From: Cepaea nemoralis
Taxonomy: Eukaryota > Mollusca > Gastropoda > Stylommatophora > Helicidae
Length of the DNA stretch: 64,000 nt
Assembly (NCBI GenBank): GCA_014155875.1
Contig: JACEFZ010004174.1
Span: 247,001-311,000, forward strand
Direction of reading: 5' to 3'
This document shows positions 42,905 to 54,984 of this stretch, piece after piece. The position numbers and the translations under genes are program-made. Below the pieces are notes generated by a model, which worked only from the letters and a program-made list of their open reading frames with translations, was not told where the DNA came from and made no database searches. The first letter of the stretch is position 1; each line of letters opens with the position of its first letter.

Positions 42905-43115
42905 AAGGTCAGCATGGCCCAGTAGATAAGAACGCGATCTTTTACACATCCGGTGCGCTGAAGCCGAGGTAGCAGGTTAAACCCCTATTGGTCAATCGGT
43001 CTAAAATGGTGACTTCCTCGTCCTTGACTTAGGAACGTATATTACAAGTACCTCAAAAGTCGGAGAGGATTCGCCTGATAGCGAAAGACACTGGTAATAG
43101 GGAAAACTAACATAG
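42905..43115 (+). mobile_element. tRNA-derived SINE, family E
   Basis: Head GTCAGCATGGCCCAGTAGAT, B-box-like GCAGGTTAAACCCCTATTGG, CTCGTCCTTGACTTAGGAAC and AAAAGTCGGAGAGGATTCGC. 43115-43570 otherwise holds a C8/A19/AATA-rich stretch (43195-43275) and no gene. Confidence 0.65.
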
Positions 43116-43210
43116 ACACACAAAATCAGCCCCGAACACCAAAATAAGTAGTAGCATGGGTATAGACTACGCTAGAGTTCAAAAGCGAGCGAACACCCCC
43201 CCCCAAAAAA

Positions 43211-43241
<31 letters not shown>

Positions 43242-43747
43242 AAAATAAATAAATAACAATAAAAATAAAAAAGTAAGGGACAAAGTATGTAATAACAAAA
43301 CATTCATTGGGTATATGTCTAATTTGCTTACTTGTCTTACTTTGCCTTTACAGACATCTTCCGAATTAGAGAATGGCAATTTCCAGTAAAGAAAAACATT
43401 CAAAATGTTGTAACTTTGATCAAAGTTCTGATCGTTTTGAGTGAATCTCCGTCGTTCATTTGATCCGTATGCTCAGGGTATTTCTTAATTCTCCGCCCAC
43501 AATTCTGTCAATTCTATTTAGACACCACGCCCCTTTGAAATCAATAATTCGATCATTCTGCGTCGTAACATTGTGACGGGTGTTGACTCGAGTCTCGGGA
43601 GTTCAGCACTGGCAGGGCGAGACACTGATCCGTTTTATAGTTTCTTAGAAACAAAGACTGTTTGTCTGACCGTCCGTCCGTCCGTCCGCCCGCCCCTCAT
43701 TCTGCCTGTCTGTGTGTCTGTTTGTCCGTCCGTCTACCGGTTCCCCA

Positions 43748-44310
<563 letters not shown>

Positions 44311-44399
44311 ATACTTGTCTGTTTCAATGTCTATCTACTTGTTTGTCTATCTCTCAGTCTGTCCTTCAGCCTATCTTCCTAAATGTCTACATGACCATC

Positions 44400-45690
44400 G
44401 CGTTTGTCTGTCTGTCTACATTTTTGTCATTCTGTCTGCCTGTTTGTCTGCCTGTCTGTCTACATAGTTGTTAGTCTGTCAGCCTATTTGTCTGTCTGTC
44501 TACATGTTTGCCAATCTCTCAGCCTGTTTGTGTGCCTGTCTACATATTTGCAGTCTGTCTGCCTGTTTGTCTGTCTGTCTAATTGTCTGTCTAAATAGTT
44601 GTCAATCTTTCAGCCTGTTTGTCTGTCTGTATACATATTTGTTAGTCCGTCAGCTTGTTTGTTTGTCTGTCTACATGTTTGCCAGTCTATCAGACTGTTT
44701 TTCTCTCTGTCTGTCTACGTAGTTGTCAGTCTGTCAGCCTGTTTGTCTATTTGTCTACATATTTGCCAGCATGTCAACCTGTTTGTCTGACTTTTTTTTT
44801 ATCTGACTGTTTGTCTGACTATTTGTCAGCCCGTTTATCTGACTATTTGTCAGCCTGTTTGTCTGACTATTTGTCAGCCCGTTTATCTGACTATTTGTCA
44901 TCCTGTTTGTCTGACTATTTGTCAGCCCTTTTATCTGACTATTTGTCAGCCTGTTTGTCTGACTATTTGTCAGCCTGTTTGTCTGACTATTTGTCATCCT
45001 GTTTGTCTGACTATTTGTCATCCTGTTTATCTGACTATTTGTCATCCTGTTTATTTGACTATTTGTCATCCTGTTTGTCTGACTATTTGTCAGCCCGTTT
45101 ATCTGACTATTTGTCAGCCTGTTTGTCTGACTATTTGTCAACCTGTTTGTCAGCCTGTTTGTCTGACTATTTGTCAGCCTGTTTATCTGACTTTTTTTGG
45201 TCTGACTGTTCGTCTGACTACTTGTCAGCCTGTTTGTCTGACTATTTGTCAGCCTGTTTGTCTGACTATTTGTCAGCCTATTTGTCTGACTATTTGTCAT
45301 CCTGTTTTTCTGACTATTTGTCAGCCCGTTTATCTGACTATTTGTCTTCCTGTTTGTCTGACTATTTGTCATCCTGTTTGTCTGACCTTTTTTTTGTCTG
45401 ACTGTTTGTCTGACCATTTGTCAGCCTGTTTATCTGACTTTTTTTGGTCTGACTGTTTGTCTGACAATTTGTCAGCCTGTTTATCTGACTTTTTTTGGTC
45501 TGACTGTTTGTCTGACTATTTGTCAGCCTGTTTATCTGACTTTTTTTTGGTCTGACTGTTTGTCTGACTATTTGTCAGCCTGTTTATCTGACTTTTTTTG
45601 GTCTGACTGTTTGTCTGACTATTTGTCAGCCCGTTTGTCGGACTATTTGTCAGCCTGTTTGTCGGACTGTCTATGTCTGCCTTTAATTGC
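44400..45690. repeat. Minisatellite, 24-bp unit, with a related TGTC-rich lead-in
   Basis: From about 44780 the unit is GTCTGACTATTTGTCAGCCT + GTTT (24 bp, about 35 copies) with ATC/AGC and TTTTTTTGG variants. 44400-44780 is a degenerate 40-75-bp repeat of GTCTGTCTACATGTTTGCCA type. Since 24 is a multiple of three, it stays open (SDYLSACL), with no sign of selection. Confidence 0.92.
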
Positions 45691-45759
45691 AGCAGCACAC
45701 GTGACCAAAAGGATAACAGCGCTCGCTTTTAAACTTCCCGTGCACTGATGGCAAACATT

Positions 45760-46400
45760 AAGTTGGTGTTAAATATGGTCTTCTCCTTCAGTAAGCAATG
45801 ACAATTTACTCAACGTAAATTTGTTTTCATAAATCAACCTGGGATTGAGCGCAACCTTCTGCAAAGGTAATGGAACATCGTTTTATAGCTAGCTTTAGTC
45901 AGCCAGACCTTCTCTTAATGGATACGGAAACAGTTACAATACAGACCGTTTAAGGCGATCTCGGATGTGGAGAATTTCTGTTTTTAAGAACAATTAGTTT
46001 ATCCCCGGCCATGTTTCTTTTTGTCTCTTATTTCTTATGCGGGGAATTTCTTATAAGAAGAACTATTTTTGGGTCCCACGTGAGTTCGTCTTATCAGGTC
46101 TGCACTGCATTAGAACATTCTGAAAATCTAAAAGATGAGCTGCCATGCTTTTATTTGAATATTAGGAGAAGACAACTGCTGATAGCTCTGTCATAGAAGG
46201 ACAGATACCCGATGATTTACCGATCCACATCCTAGTAGTTGCGAATTGATGGTACTACCCAAATACTAAAAAGTTGTATAAAATATGTTATTAATTGATA
46301 AGGCTACCAAAAGAAAGCAATGGCAAAATACTGGACGTAAAATTGCCTAGTACATAAAACTGAGGCTTGGATTCATCGCAACATCCTGCAAAGGGTATAC
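45760..46400 (+). mobile_element. Two decayed SINE family A tails
   Basis: 45790-45870 (AGTAAGCAATGACAATTTAC, CTTCTGCAAAGGTAATGGAA) and 46310-46400 (AAAGCAATGGCAAAATACTG, CATCCTGCAAAGGGTATAC). The 46010-46195 interval between them shows no recognised element. Confidence 0.6.
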
Positions 46401-46495
46401 TAGGTTAAGAATACAGATACTGAAGACCTGCTGTATAAAATATCTGATATTTGATAATGCTAACTAAATATTTTACGAGCGTTTGTATAAATTAG

Positions 46496-49400
46496 TTGCT
46501 AATTGATATTGCTAACCTCTGTAAGGCGTTTTTCCTCTGTAAGGCGTACGGTCATTGGCGTCATGCTTGTAAAGGAAGGCAAATGACCAATAAAGCAAAT
46601 GCCGCCTTATTTGACAGTTCATCGTCAGATGAAGAACAATCAGAAAATCACCCTGTGAACTCAGCACAGGCTTTTGATATGTTTAACGCACATAAATGTA
46701 CTGTTTGTAATACCTTTTATGAAGATGGCATTTTGACATGCGGCCACTCCATTCCTATTGCCAATGAAGAAGCTAATTTGGTAATAGATTCCAAAGGCAG
46801 AATAAACATCCACCAAGGATATGTGAATGGCAAGCCTGCTACAGTACTTCGTGACACCGGAAGTTCACTTATTGGACTAAAGAGAAAGTTCATAATGCCT
46901 ACAGACTATACAGGCAGGCACGTAACATTCAGAACATTCTCTGGAAATATTGAAAAGTACCCATTAGCATGGGCATATATTCAGACACCTTTCCTCACTG
47001 GGAAAGTAAAATGCGCAGCATTAACTAACCCTGTGTGTGATATTATCATTGGAAATTTACCAGAGGTGAATGATATGCCTCATGATATTACATCTGTTTG
47101 CATTGATGAGAACATAACATCATCACCATCACATGTCATCATTGAAAGTGTTGTATCACCAAATGAATGTATGGTAGCTAATGTAGCACTAAGATCTCAT
47201 GTCATCATTGATCAAAATGTTTCATCACCATCTGATATCATTGAATATGTGAACGCAGTAACTAGATCTACTGCTAGAGTGCAAGATGAAATTAATCAAA
47301 CTGAGGCTATAGAAATGCTTAGCCCAGTGATACTACCTCCTAAAACCATGAAGGAGAATTTTGTAACAGCCCAAAAGGCTGATCCTTCATTGTCAAAATA
47401 TTTTAATCTGATCGGCCAAAAGCCAAAGGTTACTAAAAATGCAAGATGGCATTTTGCTTTGAAAAATGGCATCCTCACCAGGTACTATACCAGAGGTGAC
47501 AGCACCACAGAGCAAACTGTTTTGCCAAGTGAATACCGTAAGCAAGCCTTACATCTTGCCCATGATATACCTCTTGCAGGGCATACGGCATACTCTAAGA
47601 CCAGATCAAGATTACTAACACAGTTTTATTGGCCCAGATTCTGCAATGACATTAAGCAATATTGCAGAAGTTGTGATATCTGCCAAAAACTAGTGAAAAA
47701 GGGTAAACACCCACAGGCAAAATTACAAATTACTGACTTAGCCAGTCGACCTTTTGAGAAAATATCTGTCGACATAGTGGGCCCTCTTAATCAAATAACA
47801 ACCAGAGGGAATAAATATATTATTACCATCATTGATTTATGTAGCCGCTGGCCTGAAGCGGTTCCGTTAAAGAACATAACTGCCAATGATATAATGGAAG
47901 TTTTCTTCCATATATTTTCACGAATAGGATTTCCAGACACTATCCTATCCGATAGGGGAAGCCAGTTCATTGCCGCATCTACTCAAGCTTTCACTAAAAT
48001 GTTAGGAGTGAAACAATGTTTTAATTCACCATACCACCCTCACTCAACGGGAATCATAGAAAAGTTTAACGGTGATTTAAAGCATATGCTTGCTAAAGTC
48101 ACGCAAGAACACCCCAACAACTGGGACTTATATTTGCCTGCTATACTTTTTGCTTATCACGAAGTGCCACATTCTAGTACGGGATTCTCTCCTTTTGAAC
48201 TTATCTATGGTGCCAAACCACGTGGCCCATTGAGTATCTACCATTCAATGTTAACTGAAGCCACTCCGTTGCTTAAACCCATATCATCATACGTATACGT
48301 TACATCATTGCGTGAAAGAATCATCAAATCTTGTACAATTGCAAAAGAAGCACTAAAGCTATCTGGTGCTACATATAGACAATATGCTGACAAAGGTAAC
48401 AGGACAATAACGTTGACACCTGGACAGGACGTACTTCTTCTCTTACCTAGCGACCGACACTTATTGACTGATTCTTGGCAAGGACCATTTAAAGTAATAA
48501 GACAGATTTCAGCAGTAGACTATGAGATTCAAATAAAAGACAAACATAAAATATTCCACATCAATATGCTAAGACCATACTACAACAGAGACAACGAACA
48601 AGACGATACAACAGCCTGTACAGTGATAATAGACCATGAAGATGACGAAGATAGTGACGAAATTCCAACACCTGCATTAGACACGACAAACTGCTTGAAA
48701 GAAATCAAAATAAACCCAAACTTAACTCAAGCAGAAACAGACAGCTGCAAACATCTCATACAACAGTACAACACCATCTTCTCCAACAACCCAGGACAAA
48801 CAGAATTAGTACAACATCACATCACGCTCACTTCAAACACACCCATAAAATGCAGACCTTACACCATTCCATTGCATTACAAAGAAAATTTACATCAGGA
48901 AATCATTAGCTTAGAGAAAAACAACATCATTAGACGATCCCAATCACATTTTTCATCTCCAATGGCCATGGTACGCAAAAAAGACAACACGATAAGACTC
49001 TGTGTAGATTACCGAAAATTAAATAAAATAACCCTTCTAGATCTAGAACCAATGACCAACTCTGAAGACCTACTGACAGAACTGACAGACTCTAGGTACT
49101 TCACGAAGTTAGATATGACGAAAGGTTATTGGCAGATAACGGTACACGAGCAGAGCAGACATCTGACAGCATTTGCCACACCTTGGGGACTGTACGAATG
49201 GTGCAAACTTCCATTTGGGCTGGTCAATGCCCCAGCGACATTCGTACGTATGACACGACTCTTACTAGTGGACATACCAAACATTATCTGTTACATGGAC
49301 GACATTTGTGTTCACACAAAGACGATGACAGACCACATAAAGACGTTACACCAGACATTTGAACGGATCAGACAGCACGGACTGACGGTGAAGCCTACAA

Positions 49401-50131
49401 AAGTAGACATAGCCTATCAAGAAATCTCCTTTTTGGGGTATAAAATATCTAATGGCTTTGTCACGACAGACGATAACATCGTGTCCAAAATACTCAAACT
49501 CTCACTTCCGACTACAAAGAAGCAAGTCAGAAGTGTGTTAGGACTTTTAAATTATTATAGGCAGTTCATACCAGATTTTGCTGAACTGACAGAAAAATTT
49601 ACTAACCTACTAACTAAAAATCAACCTGAGAAGATTGTAAACAATGAATGCCTAAAATTTGCATTCCAGAAAGTGTTATCATATTTTTCTGAGAATAGTT
49701 TAAAGAATCCCATTCTCAAATTGCCAAATTTACATATTCCTTTCAGATTGCGCACAGACGCGAGCTCCGTGGCGATTGGGGCAGTTCTGTTACAGGAACA
49801 TGACAACATTCTACATCCTGTATACTACGTCTCTAGAAAATTGAAACCAAGAGAACGCGCTTGGTCGACACCACAATTGGAAGCCCTTGCTCTAGTGGTG
49901 GGTATAACTAAATTGTCCAGATTCCTCCTGGGACGTCATTTTATTGTAGAGTCCGACAACAGCCCATTAAAATTTATTACTTCAGGGGTACCTACCAACC
50001 AGATGATAGCGCGCTGGTCTCTTTTGCTTCAAGATTACAGCTTTGAAGTTCGACATATCGCTGGCAGAACCAACACGATTGCCGATCTTTTGTCCCGTTG
50101 TCCGAACGACCCAGTAAGCACTAATGTCTGA
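46496..50131 (+). CDS. Gmr1-like LTR retrotransposon polyprotein (protease-integrase-RT-RNase H)
   Basis: 1,211 open codons. Order by approximate residue: remnant gag zinc knuckle (CKAYGHWRHAC, 14-25); aspartic protease (VLRDTGSSLIG, ~117); integrase H2C2 zinc region (LAHDIPLAGH to CRSCDICQK, ~350-400); integrase core with catalytic Asp in VDIVGPL (~425), Asp in LSDRGSQF (~485) and Glu in STGIIEKFNGDL (~523); a GPF-type C-terminal region (WQGPFKVIRQ, ~660). Then reverse transcriptase (LCVDYRKLNKI ~835, LDMTKGYWQI, YMDD 933-936) and RNase H (LRTDASSVAIGAVLLQ ~1085; SDNSPLKF). The protein sequences are Ty3/gypsy-like, but integrase precedes RT, the arrangement of Gmr1-type elements. The 5' side is truncated in gag. 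CTCTGTAAGGCGT is duplicated at the break (46516-46547). All catalytic residues named here are present. Confidence 0.93.
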   Translation: MLIDIANLCKAFFLCKAYGHWRHACKGRQMTNKANAALFDSSSSDEEQSENHPVNSAQAFDMFNAHKCTVCNTFYEDGILTCGHSIPIANEEANLVIDSKGRINIHQGYVNGKPATVLRDTGSSLIGLKRKFIMPTDYTGRHVTFRTFSGNIEKYPLAWAYIQTPFLTGKVKCAALTNPVCDIIIGNLPEVNDMPHDITSVCIDENITSSPSHVIIESVVSPNECMVANVALRSHVIIDQNVSSPSDIIEYVNAVTRSTARVQDEINQTEAIEMLSPVILPPKTMKENFVTAQKADPSLSKYFNLIGQKPKVTKNARWHFALKNGILTRYYTRGDSTTEQTVLPSEYRKQALHLAHDIPLAGHTAYSKTRSRLLTQFYWPRFCNDIKQYCRSCDICQKLVKKGKHPQAKLQITDLASRPFEKISVDIVGPLNQITTRGNKYIITIIDLCSRWPEAVPLKNITANDIMEVFFHIFSRIGFPDTILSDRGSQFIAASTQAFTKMLGVKQCFNSPYHPHSTGIIEKFNGDLKHMLAKVTQEHPNNWDLYLPAILFAYHEVPHSSTGFSPFELIYGAKPRGPLSIYHSMLTEATPLLKPISSYVYVTSLRERIIKSCTIAKEALKLSGATYRQYADKGNRTITLTPGQDVLLLLPSDRHLLTDSWQGPFKVIRQISAVDYEIQIKDKHKIFHINMLRPYYNRDNEQDDTTACTVIIDHEDDEDSDEIPTPALDTTNCLKEIKINPNLTQAETDSCKHLIQQYNTIFSNNPGQTELVQHHITLTSNTPIKCRPYTIPLHYKENLHQEIISLEKNNIIRRSQSHFSSPMAMVRKKDNTIRLCVDYRKLNKITLLDLEPMTNSEDLLTELTDSRYFTKLDMTKGYWQITVHEQSRHLTAFATPWGLYEWCKLPFGLVNAPATFVRMTRLLLVDIPNIICYMDDICVHTKTMTDHIKTLHQTFERIRQHGLTVKPTKVDIAYQEISFLGYKISNGFVTTDDNIVSKILKLSLPTTKKQVRSVLGLLNYYRQFIPDFAELTEKFTNLLTKNQPEKIVNNECLKFAFQKVLSYFSENSLKNPILKLPNLHIPFRLRTDASSVAIGAVLLQEHDNILHPVYYVSRKLKPRERAWSTPQLEALALVVGITKLSRFLLGRHFIVESDNSPLKFITSGVPTNQMIARWSLLLQDYSFEVRHIAGRTNTIADLLSRCPNDPVSTNV

Positions 50132-51481
50132 GTGCAGTGTGTTAGAAAACACTCAGACCAACACAGCCATCAGTGAAGTTTTTCCATGGAAGCTGTGTAC
50201 GTCTATTATGAGGTGTGATAGGGTTCATTCCCACTATATATATATTTTTCTTATTTTATTATTAATGTAGTAATTGTCTTGAATAAGTGTGTAGCGTGTG
50301 GTAGAAAGCGAACAATATTAATTGTACATATTACGAAACAAGAACAGTGCCACATTCGCTCTGAACTTACCTCAAGCGAACTATCCAAGTTATCAGTGGT
50401 ATCTGCGAGTGGAACATATCCAGTGATATTTTAATCCGTGACTGAAAGAGTGAACTGAACTTTGACATTTACACCACTGCAGTCAATCGAAATCCAGAAG
50501 TTTTCCAGTGAAACAACGAACACATGAACTATCAGAACAGTTTCACATTCCGAACTCCTACATCAGACCGGAACAAGTGTGTTATAGAATTTTCAACAAC
50601 ATCAGCTGTGCGTGTGTACTTCCGGATAATTTGTAAATTTAGACCAAAAGTAGCAGACGATAAACGAAACCTTAAAAAGTTATGACGCTTCTAAAAGAAT
50701 TATGAAACACCAATTTCGAATACACGAATTGTGTATTGATATTTTTTCAACTAGTGTAATCTTAGAATCATATCTTGATTAACTTATTCACACTATCGAC
50801 ATTTGTTCGCTAGTATGGAAAAGCATCAAGCTATGACGCTGAGACATAGAAGAATAATTGTAATAGATTAGATTTGATAGTTTTTGAAATTATGTCCCTT
50901 TCATTTAATTGTTGCTACAGGATTACACCAAGGGTGGCAATTTGAAATGTATTTGAATATGTGTTGTATATAAAGAGCCATTGTGTTGCCAGATTGTCAA
51001 CACTCCAAGAAATCATCAACTGGGCATGGTATAGGGTTACCGACGTTGTAGACCGACAGAAGAGCTCCCGGCCAAATGAGGTCGGAGCTTGAGCGTTGAA
51101 TACGGCTTATAAAAAAGACGTATTACAGTCTTACCCGATGTTTTTTGTTACAAAAAGCATATTATTATTTTTTTTAAGAGGTTGCGAGGTAGTTGCTTTG
51201 GAAGCTGGTGCTACCGATCTGACTGGGTCAATATTGCAACTCAGGTGATCATCCATCGAGAGGATGAAACTTGTAAAGTGGTAAAGATTGAACACCACAT
51301 GTCTTAAACATACAACTTGCATTTCTTATATATTTCTATGCCAATATATGTATTCTTATGTATTTCTATGCTTTACATAACAACAGAAAGGTCGATTCTG
51401 ACATGGTTAAAATAGTAACCCTGTACATATATAGAGTATACATGAAAGATAAGATCTTTCATGAATAAGCCCCGGGGGAGC
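50132..51481 (+). other. 3' non-coding region of the Gmr1-like element, LTR content unresolved
   Basis: After the stop, TGTTAGAAAACACTCAGACC (50139) could be an LTR start. TATA-like TGTATATAAAG lies at 50966 and TTATAAAAAAG at 51108, and ...GTTACA ends at about 51153. No repeated copy is present to fix LTR limits. At 51470 the purine/C-rich AAGCCCCGGGGGAGCG sits directly before the LTR-like unit that follows and may be its polypurine tract. Confidence 0.4.
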
Positions 51482-52023
51482 GTGTCAGAATCTCGAATGT
51501 CTCCAACCGAGATGCAGGAACATCGTTACGCCCGCCAGGCGAATAGTCCCCAACCGGGATGCAGTAACATCGTTACGCCCGCCAGGCGAGTACTAGTTAC
51601 CTGCCCGCGAGTTGCTGGCTGACGTGATAGCCAGCGGTCAGGCAAGGACAAAGCAAGACGCACGCAGTCCTCGTGAAGCCAATCCACAGAGGGAAAGCGC
51701 TGTGCGAGAAACAGACAGACAGCTTGGGTACTCGGACAGGACTGGACGTGTGGGTAGAGAAAGGCTTTGTGTAGTTCTGTGCCCGAAAGTCGAATGCTTG
51801 TATATCTTGTGAGATAGACTGTAAAGCTGTGGGTTGTCTGTAAGTGTATTAATGTATTGCATATGTATTGTAATGATCATCACATGCCAAACTAGATCGT
51901 ATTGCATGTGACGTGTAAATAAATCCATTGAACTTAGTATCGTTGTGTGTCAAGTCCAATCATGTTGTACTTGTACTTGTCTCACATGTGTTAGGTATAA
52001 CGAGCCAGGTTTAAGACCCTGAC
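51482..52023 (+). mobile_element. Candidate LTR (542 bp)
   Basis: Starts TGTCAGAATC and ends AGACCCTGACA, with a perfect 6-base inverted end TGTCAG/CTGACA. It holds AATAAATCC near 51917 (polyadenylation type) and an internal doubled segment CATCGTTACGCCCGCCAGGC (51521 and 51569). A polypurine-like run lies on its left. A leader-like sequence (TCAGGTGGGGACACAGACG) lies on its right. No 5-bp target duplication surrounds it. It is probably the 3' LTR of the element to the left or an LTR shared by two elements. Confidence 0.55.
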
Positions 52024-52589
52024 ATCAGGTGGGGACACAGACGTGTCATGGACAGGACACTGACGCAACAGGACAGAGTGATAGGAAGGGACATAAGTTC
52101 ACGGGACACTGCCCTGAACAGACTAGACGTCAGTATACTGAATAACCTAACCTAACACGGACGGACTACAGTACTACGTGACTGCTAGGACAGCACGGGG
52201 ATCACATACGGCACGGGGGTCCAAGGACCACGAATCTAGCCGACCAGCTTGACCACGTCAGACGGGACACAGACGGTTTCAGGGGAGGACGTTATGTTTT
52301 TCTGAGCGATTGAGATAGTGAAATAGCTTTTGCGAGAGTGCTGGGTTGAAGATAGCGAGTGTCGGATTTATGGAATGGATTGTGTGCTATGAACGTATCT
52401 AAGGCGGCATTTATATGTACATAGATATATTGAAGTTCTCGTCAGTGTGCGAATTGTAACTGTGATCAAGTTCGCCTGAATAAATATCCAGTGTGGACAG
52501 AACCATACGAATGACTGACGTTTTTTCTTGAGTGCGTATGGAGAAGTTGGAATGCTTGTATGCGTGTGAGACGCTGACAGATATACATC

Positions 52590-53680
52590 TTTGCTTTCTT
52601 GACTGCACAAAGGCTTTCGATAGAGTAAGACATGCCAACGTGTTAGAGATGCTTGCAGATCTTCAAATTTATGGGAAAGACCTTAGACTTGTAAAAACAT
52701 ATATTGGAAACAACAAGCTGCCATGATAATGAAGTACGTCAATATCAGCCTATTAAGTAAGGTGTGAGACAGGGATGTTTAATGTCTCCATATATGTTTT
52801 CCCTGTATAGTAAACATAGTTTCAGAAATGTACAAGATATGAAAGTAGTTATCATTGGAGGGAAAAAAAACAAACATCAGTAACATTAGATATGCAGGTG
52901 ATACAGTATTGATTGCAGACAATGAGCAGGATCTGCAACATTTAGTAGATGCGGTTGTTGCACACAGTGAACAACTAGGGCTAGAATTAATTAAATTGTA
53001 AGAAGACACAGATTATGGTCGTCACTTAGAGGAACGAAATATCACAATGTAATATACATGTAAATGGGAATATTCTTAAACAAGTGAATCGATACAATTG
53101 TATCGGAACAGACATAACATCTGATGGGAGATGCCTTGAAGAGATTAGAACACGAATCGCCATGGTGAAGGTAGCCTTTAGCAAAATGAAAAACAAATTG
53201 ACCAATAAGAAGATGTAATTTGCTAAGAGAAAAAAGACTGTTGAGGTGCTACATAGAGCAAAGATGTAAAGCATGGAAAATGAGCAGTCAAGCTGAGAAG
53301 CATCTGTTGGCTGTGGAAATGTGGTTTCTGAGGAGAATGCAAAGAATATCATGGACAGACATAAAAAATAACGACCAAGTTCTGCAAGAAACAAATGAAA
53401 ATCGTAAACTGATTAGAAAAATTAGACGTAGACAGTCAACACTTTTTTCGACATGTTATGAGAAGAAATATATGAGTGAACTTGGTAACAACTGGCAAGA
53501 TGGATGGAAAGAGAACAAGGGGAAGACAGAGAAATAAATACCTGGATGGCCTGAGCACGTGGCTTGGTTGCGACAAGAATACTTAGATGATCCACGACTC
53601 TGGTGATCGAGTGAAATGGCGAGTCCTGACCGACCACGCTTACTGGCATGGCACATAATGGATGGATGGATGGACCCACA
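52590..53680 (+). pseudogene. LINE reverse-transcriptase fragment with 3' tail (GGAT)n
   Basis: Plus strand in broken frames: CFLDCTKAFDRVRHANVLEM (first RT Asp), VRQGCLMSPYMFSLY, RYAGDTVLIADNEQDLQH (catalytic YADD changed to YAGD), then the C-terminal LAVEMWFLRRMQRISWTDIK, NENRKLIRKIRRRQS. It ends in GGCATGGCACATAATGGATGGATGGATGG. This is the longest member of the family whose 3' ends litter the window. The endonuclease is absent. Confidence 0.85.
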
Positions 53681-54160
53681 AACATAAAGGCGTTCTGTGT
53701 GAGAAAGTTGCTATTTGTCAATACTATCCACATACTTAAAGGCGTTCTGTGTGAAATAGTTGCTATTTTTCAAAACTACCCACATACTTAAAGGCGTTCT
53801 GTGTGAGAAAGTTGCTATTTGTCAATACTACCCATATACGTAAAGGTGTTCTGTGTGAAATAGTTGCTATTTGACAATACTACCCACATACATATTGGCG
53901 TTCTGTGTGAAAAAATTGCTATTTGACATTGCTACCCACATACTTAAAGGTGTTCTGTGTTAAAAAGTTGCTTTTTGACAATACTACGCACATACTTAAA
54001 GGTGTTTTGTTGTTGCTATTTGACAATAATACCCACATACTTAAAGGCGTTTTGTGTGGGGAAAAAAGTGAATATTTGACAATGCTGCCCACATTATTAA
54101 AGGCATTCTGTGTGAAATGGTTGTTATTTGACAATGCTATCCACGAACGTAAAGGTGGCA
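53680..54160. repeat. Minisatellite, ~52-bp unit, about 9 copies
   Basis: Units of CCCACATACTTAAAGGCGTT + CTGTGTGAGAAAGTTGCTAT + TTGTCAATACTA, degenerate towards the right. The array starts right after the LINE (GGAT)n tail. Confidence 0.9.
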
Positions 54161-54284
54161 TCATCAGCCTCTCATCTCACTGGATTAACCGTCACGGTAT
54201 CAAGGTGGCATCACTAGCCCCTTATCTCAATGGACTGAACATTACCGGGCTTAAATAGGTACAAGCGGTGACACAGACACTCAT

Positions 54285-54420
54285 CGCCATCATCATGTGT
54301 CATGCCGAAAGGCGTGGTCGCCTATGGTTCGCTACCACACCCAATCACCAGAGATTTGCATCAGTGTTCGTTCTTGTCTCGATTACGCCACATTATCAAA
54401 CTGTCTGGTATTATGTCCTT
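54285..54420 (-). mobile_element. LINE 3'-end fragment
   Basis: CATCATGTGTCATGCCGAAA, GATTTGCATCAGTGTTCGTT, CTTGTCTCGATTACGCCACA: a diverged copy of the family end at 39145. Confidence 0.6.
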
Positions 54421-54494
54421 GTTTTCATCTTGTGTTTTACAATTCTGACATATCTTGTTCGAAAAAAACAACAACTCTGTATTTGAGTAAAAAT

Positions 54495-54605
54495 TGATTT
54501 GCGTTGATTTTCACAATGGTATTAGCGTCGGCCGCTCGGAAAGCAATAACAAACTACAGCACTTAAAATTGTTCAGAAAATCACAATTAAATACCGGGGT
54601 TCATT
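54495..54605 (+). mobile_element. SINE family A, decayed
   Basis: GCGTTGATTTTCACAATGGT, CGGCCGCTCGGAAAGCAATA. A detached tail-like piece (GTTGATTGCGATGTCCTATA) lies at 54896-54925. 54605-54890 has no other clear feature. Confidence 0.6.
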
Positions 54606-54984
54606 GTCTATGCTTAAATTCTCTGTCGGTGTGCGATTTGCATTTGTTCCATGGATTGTCTCGTTCGTTTGTCTGTCTGTCCATTGTACCCATTACGTTT
54701 TACTCAGAAAAGATATCTTCACTTACATAATTGTCTCTTACCTTGTCTGACTATTGTGTATGATTTACACACATAGAACAGTATAGGTTATGTATCGCAC
54801 TTCAACACTCTTGTTCTCACGGAAATAGAGAGCGTCTCTCGACGAGTTTGTTTCCCTTATTTCCCTCTGGTAAATCAGAGACAAAATATAATGAGGTTGA
54901 TTGCGATGTCCTATAGAGGGCATGGAACTTACTTCACTTATCTCTGGGACTGAGTAGATAGAAAGGACGATAACAGCAAAACCT

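Noticed and set aside
45700..46495. 5' LTR of the Gmr1-like element
   Set aside because: No sequence matching the candidate 3' LTR (TGTCAGAATC...) is present. The ORF begins inside a gag remnant, so the copy is 5' truncated.
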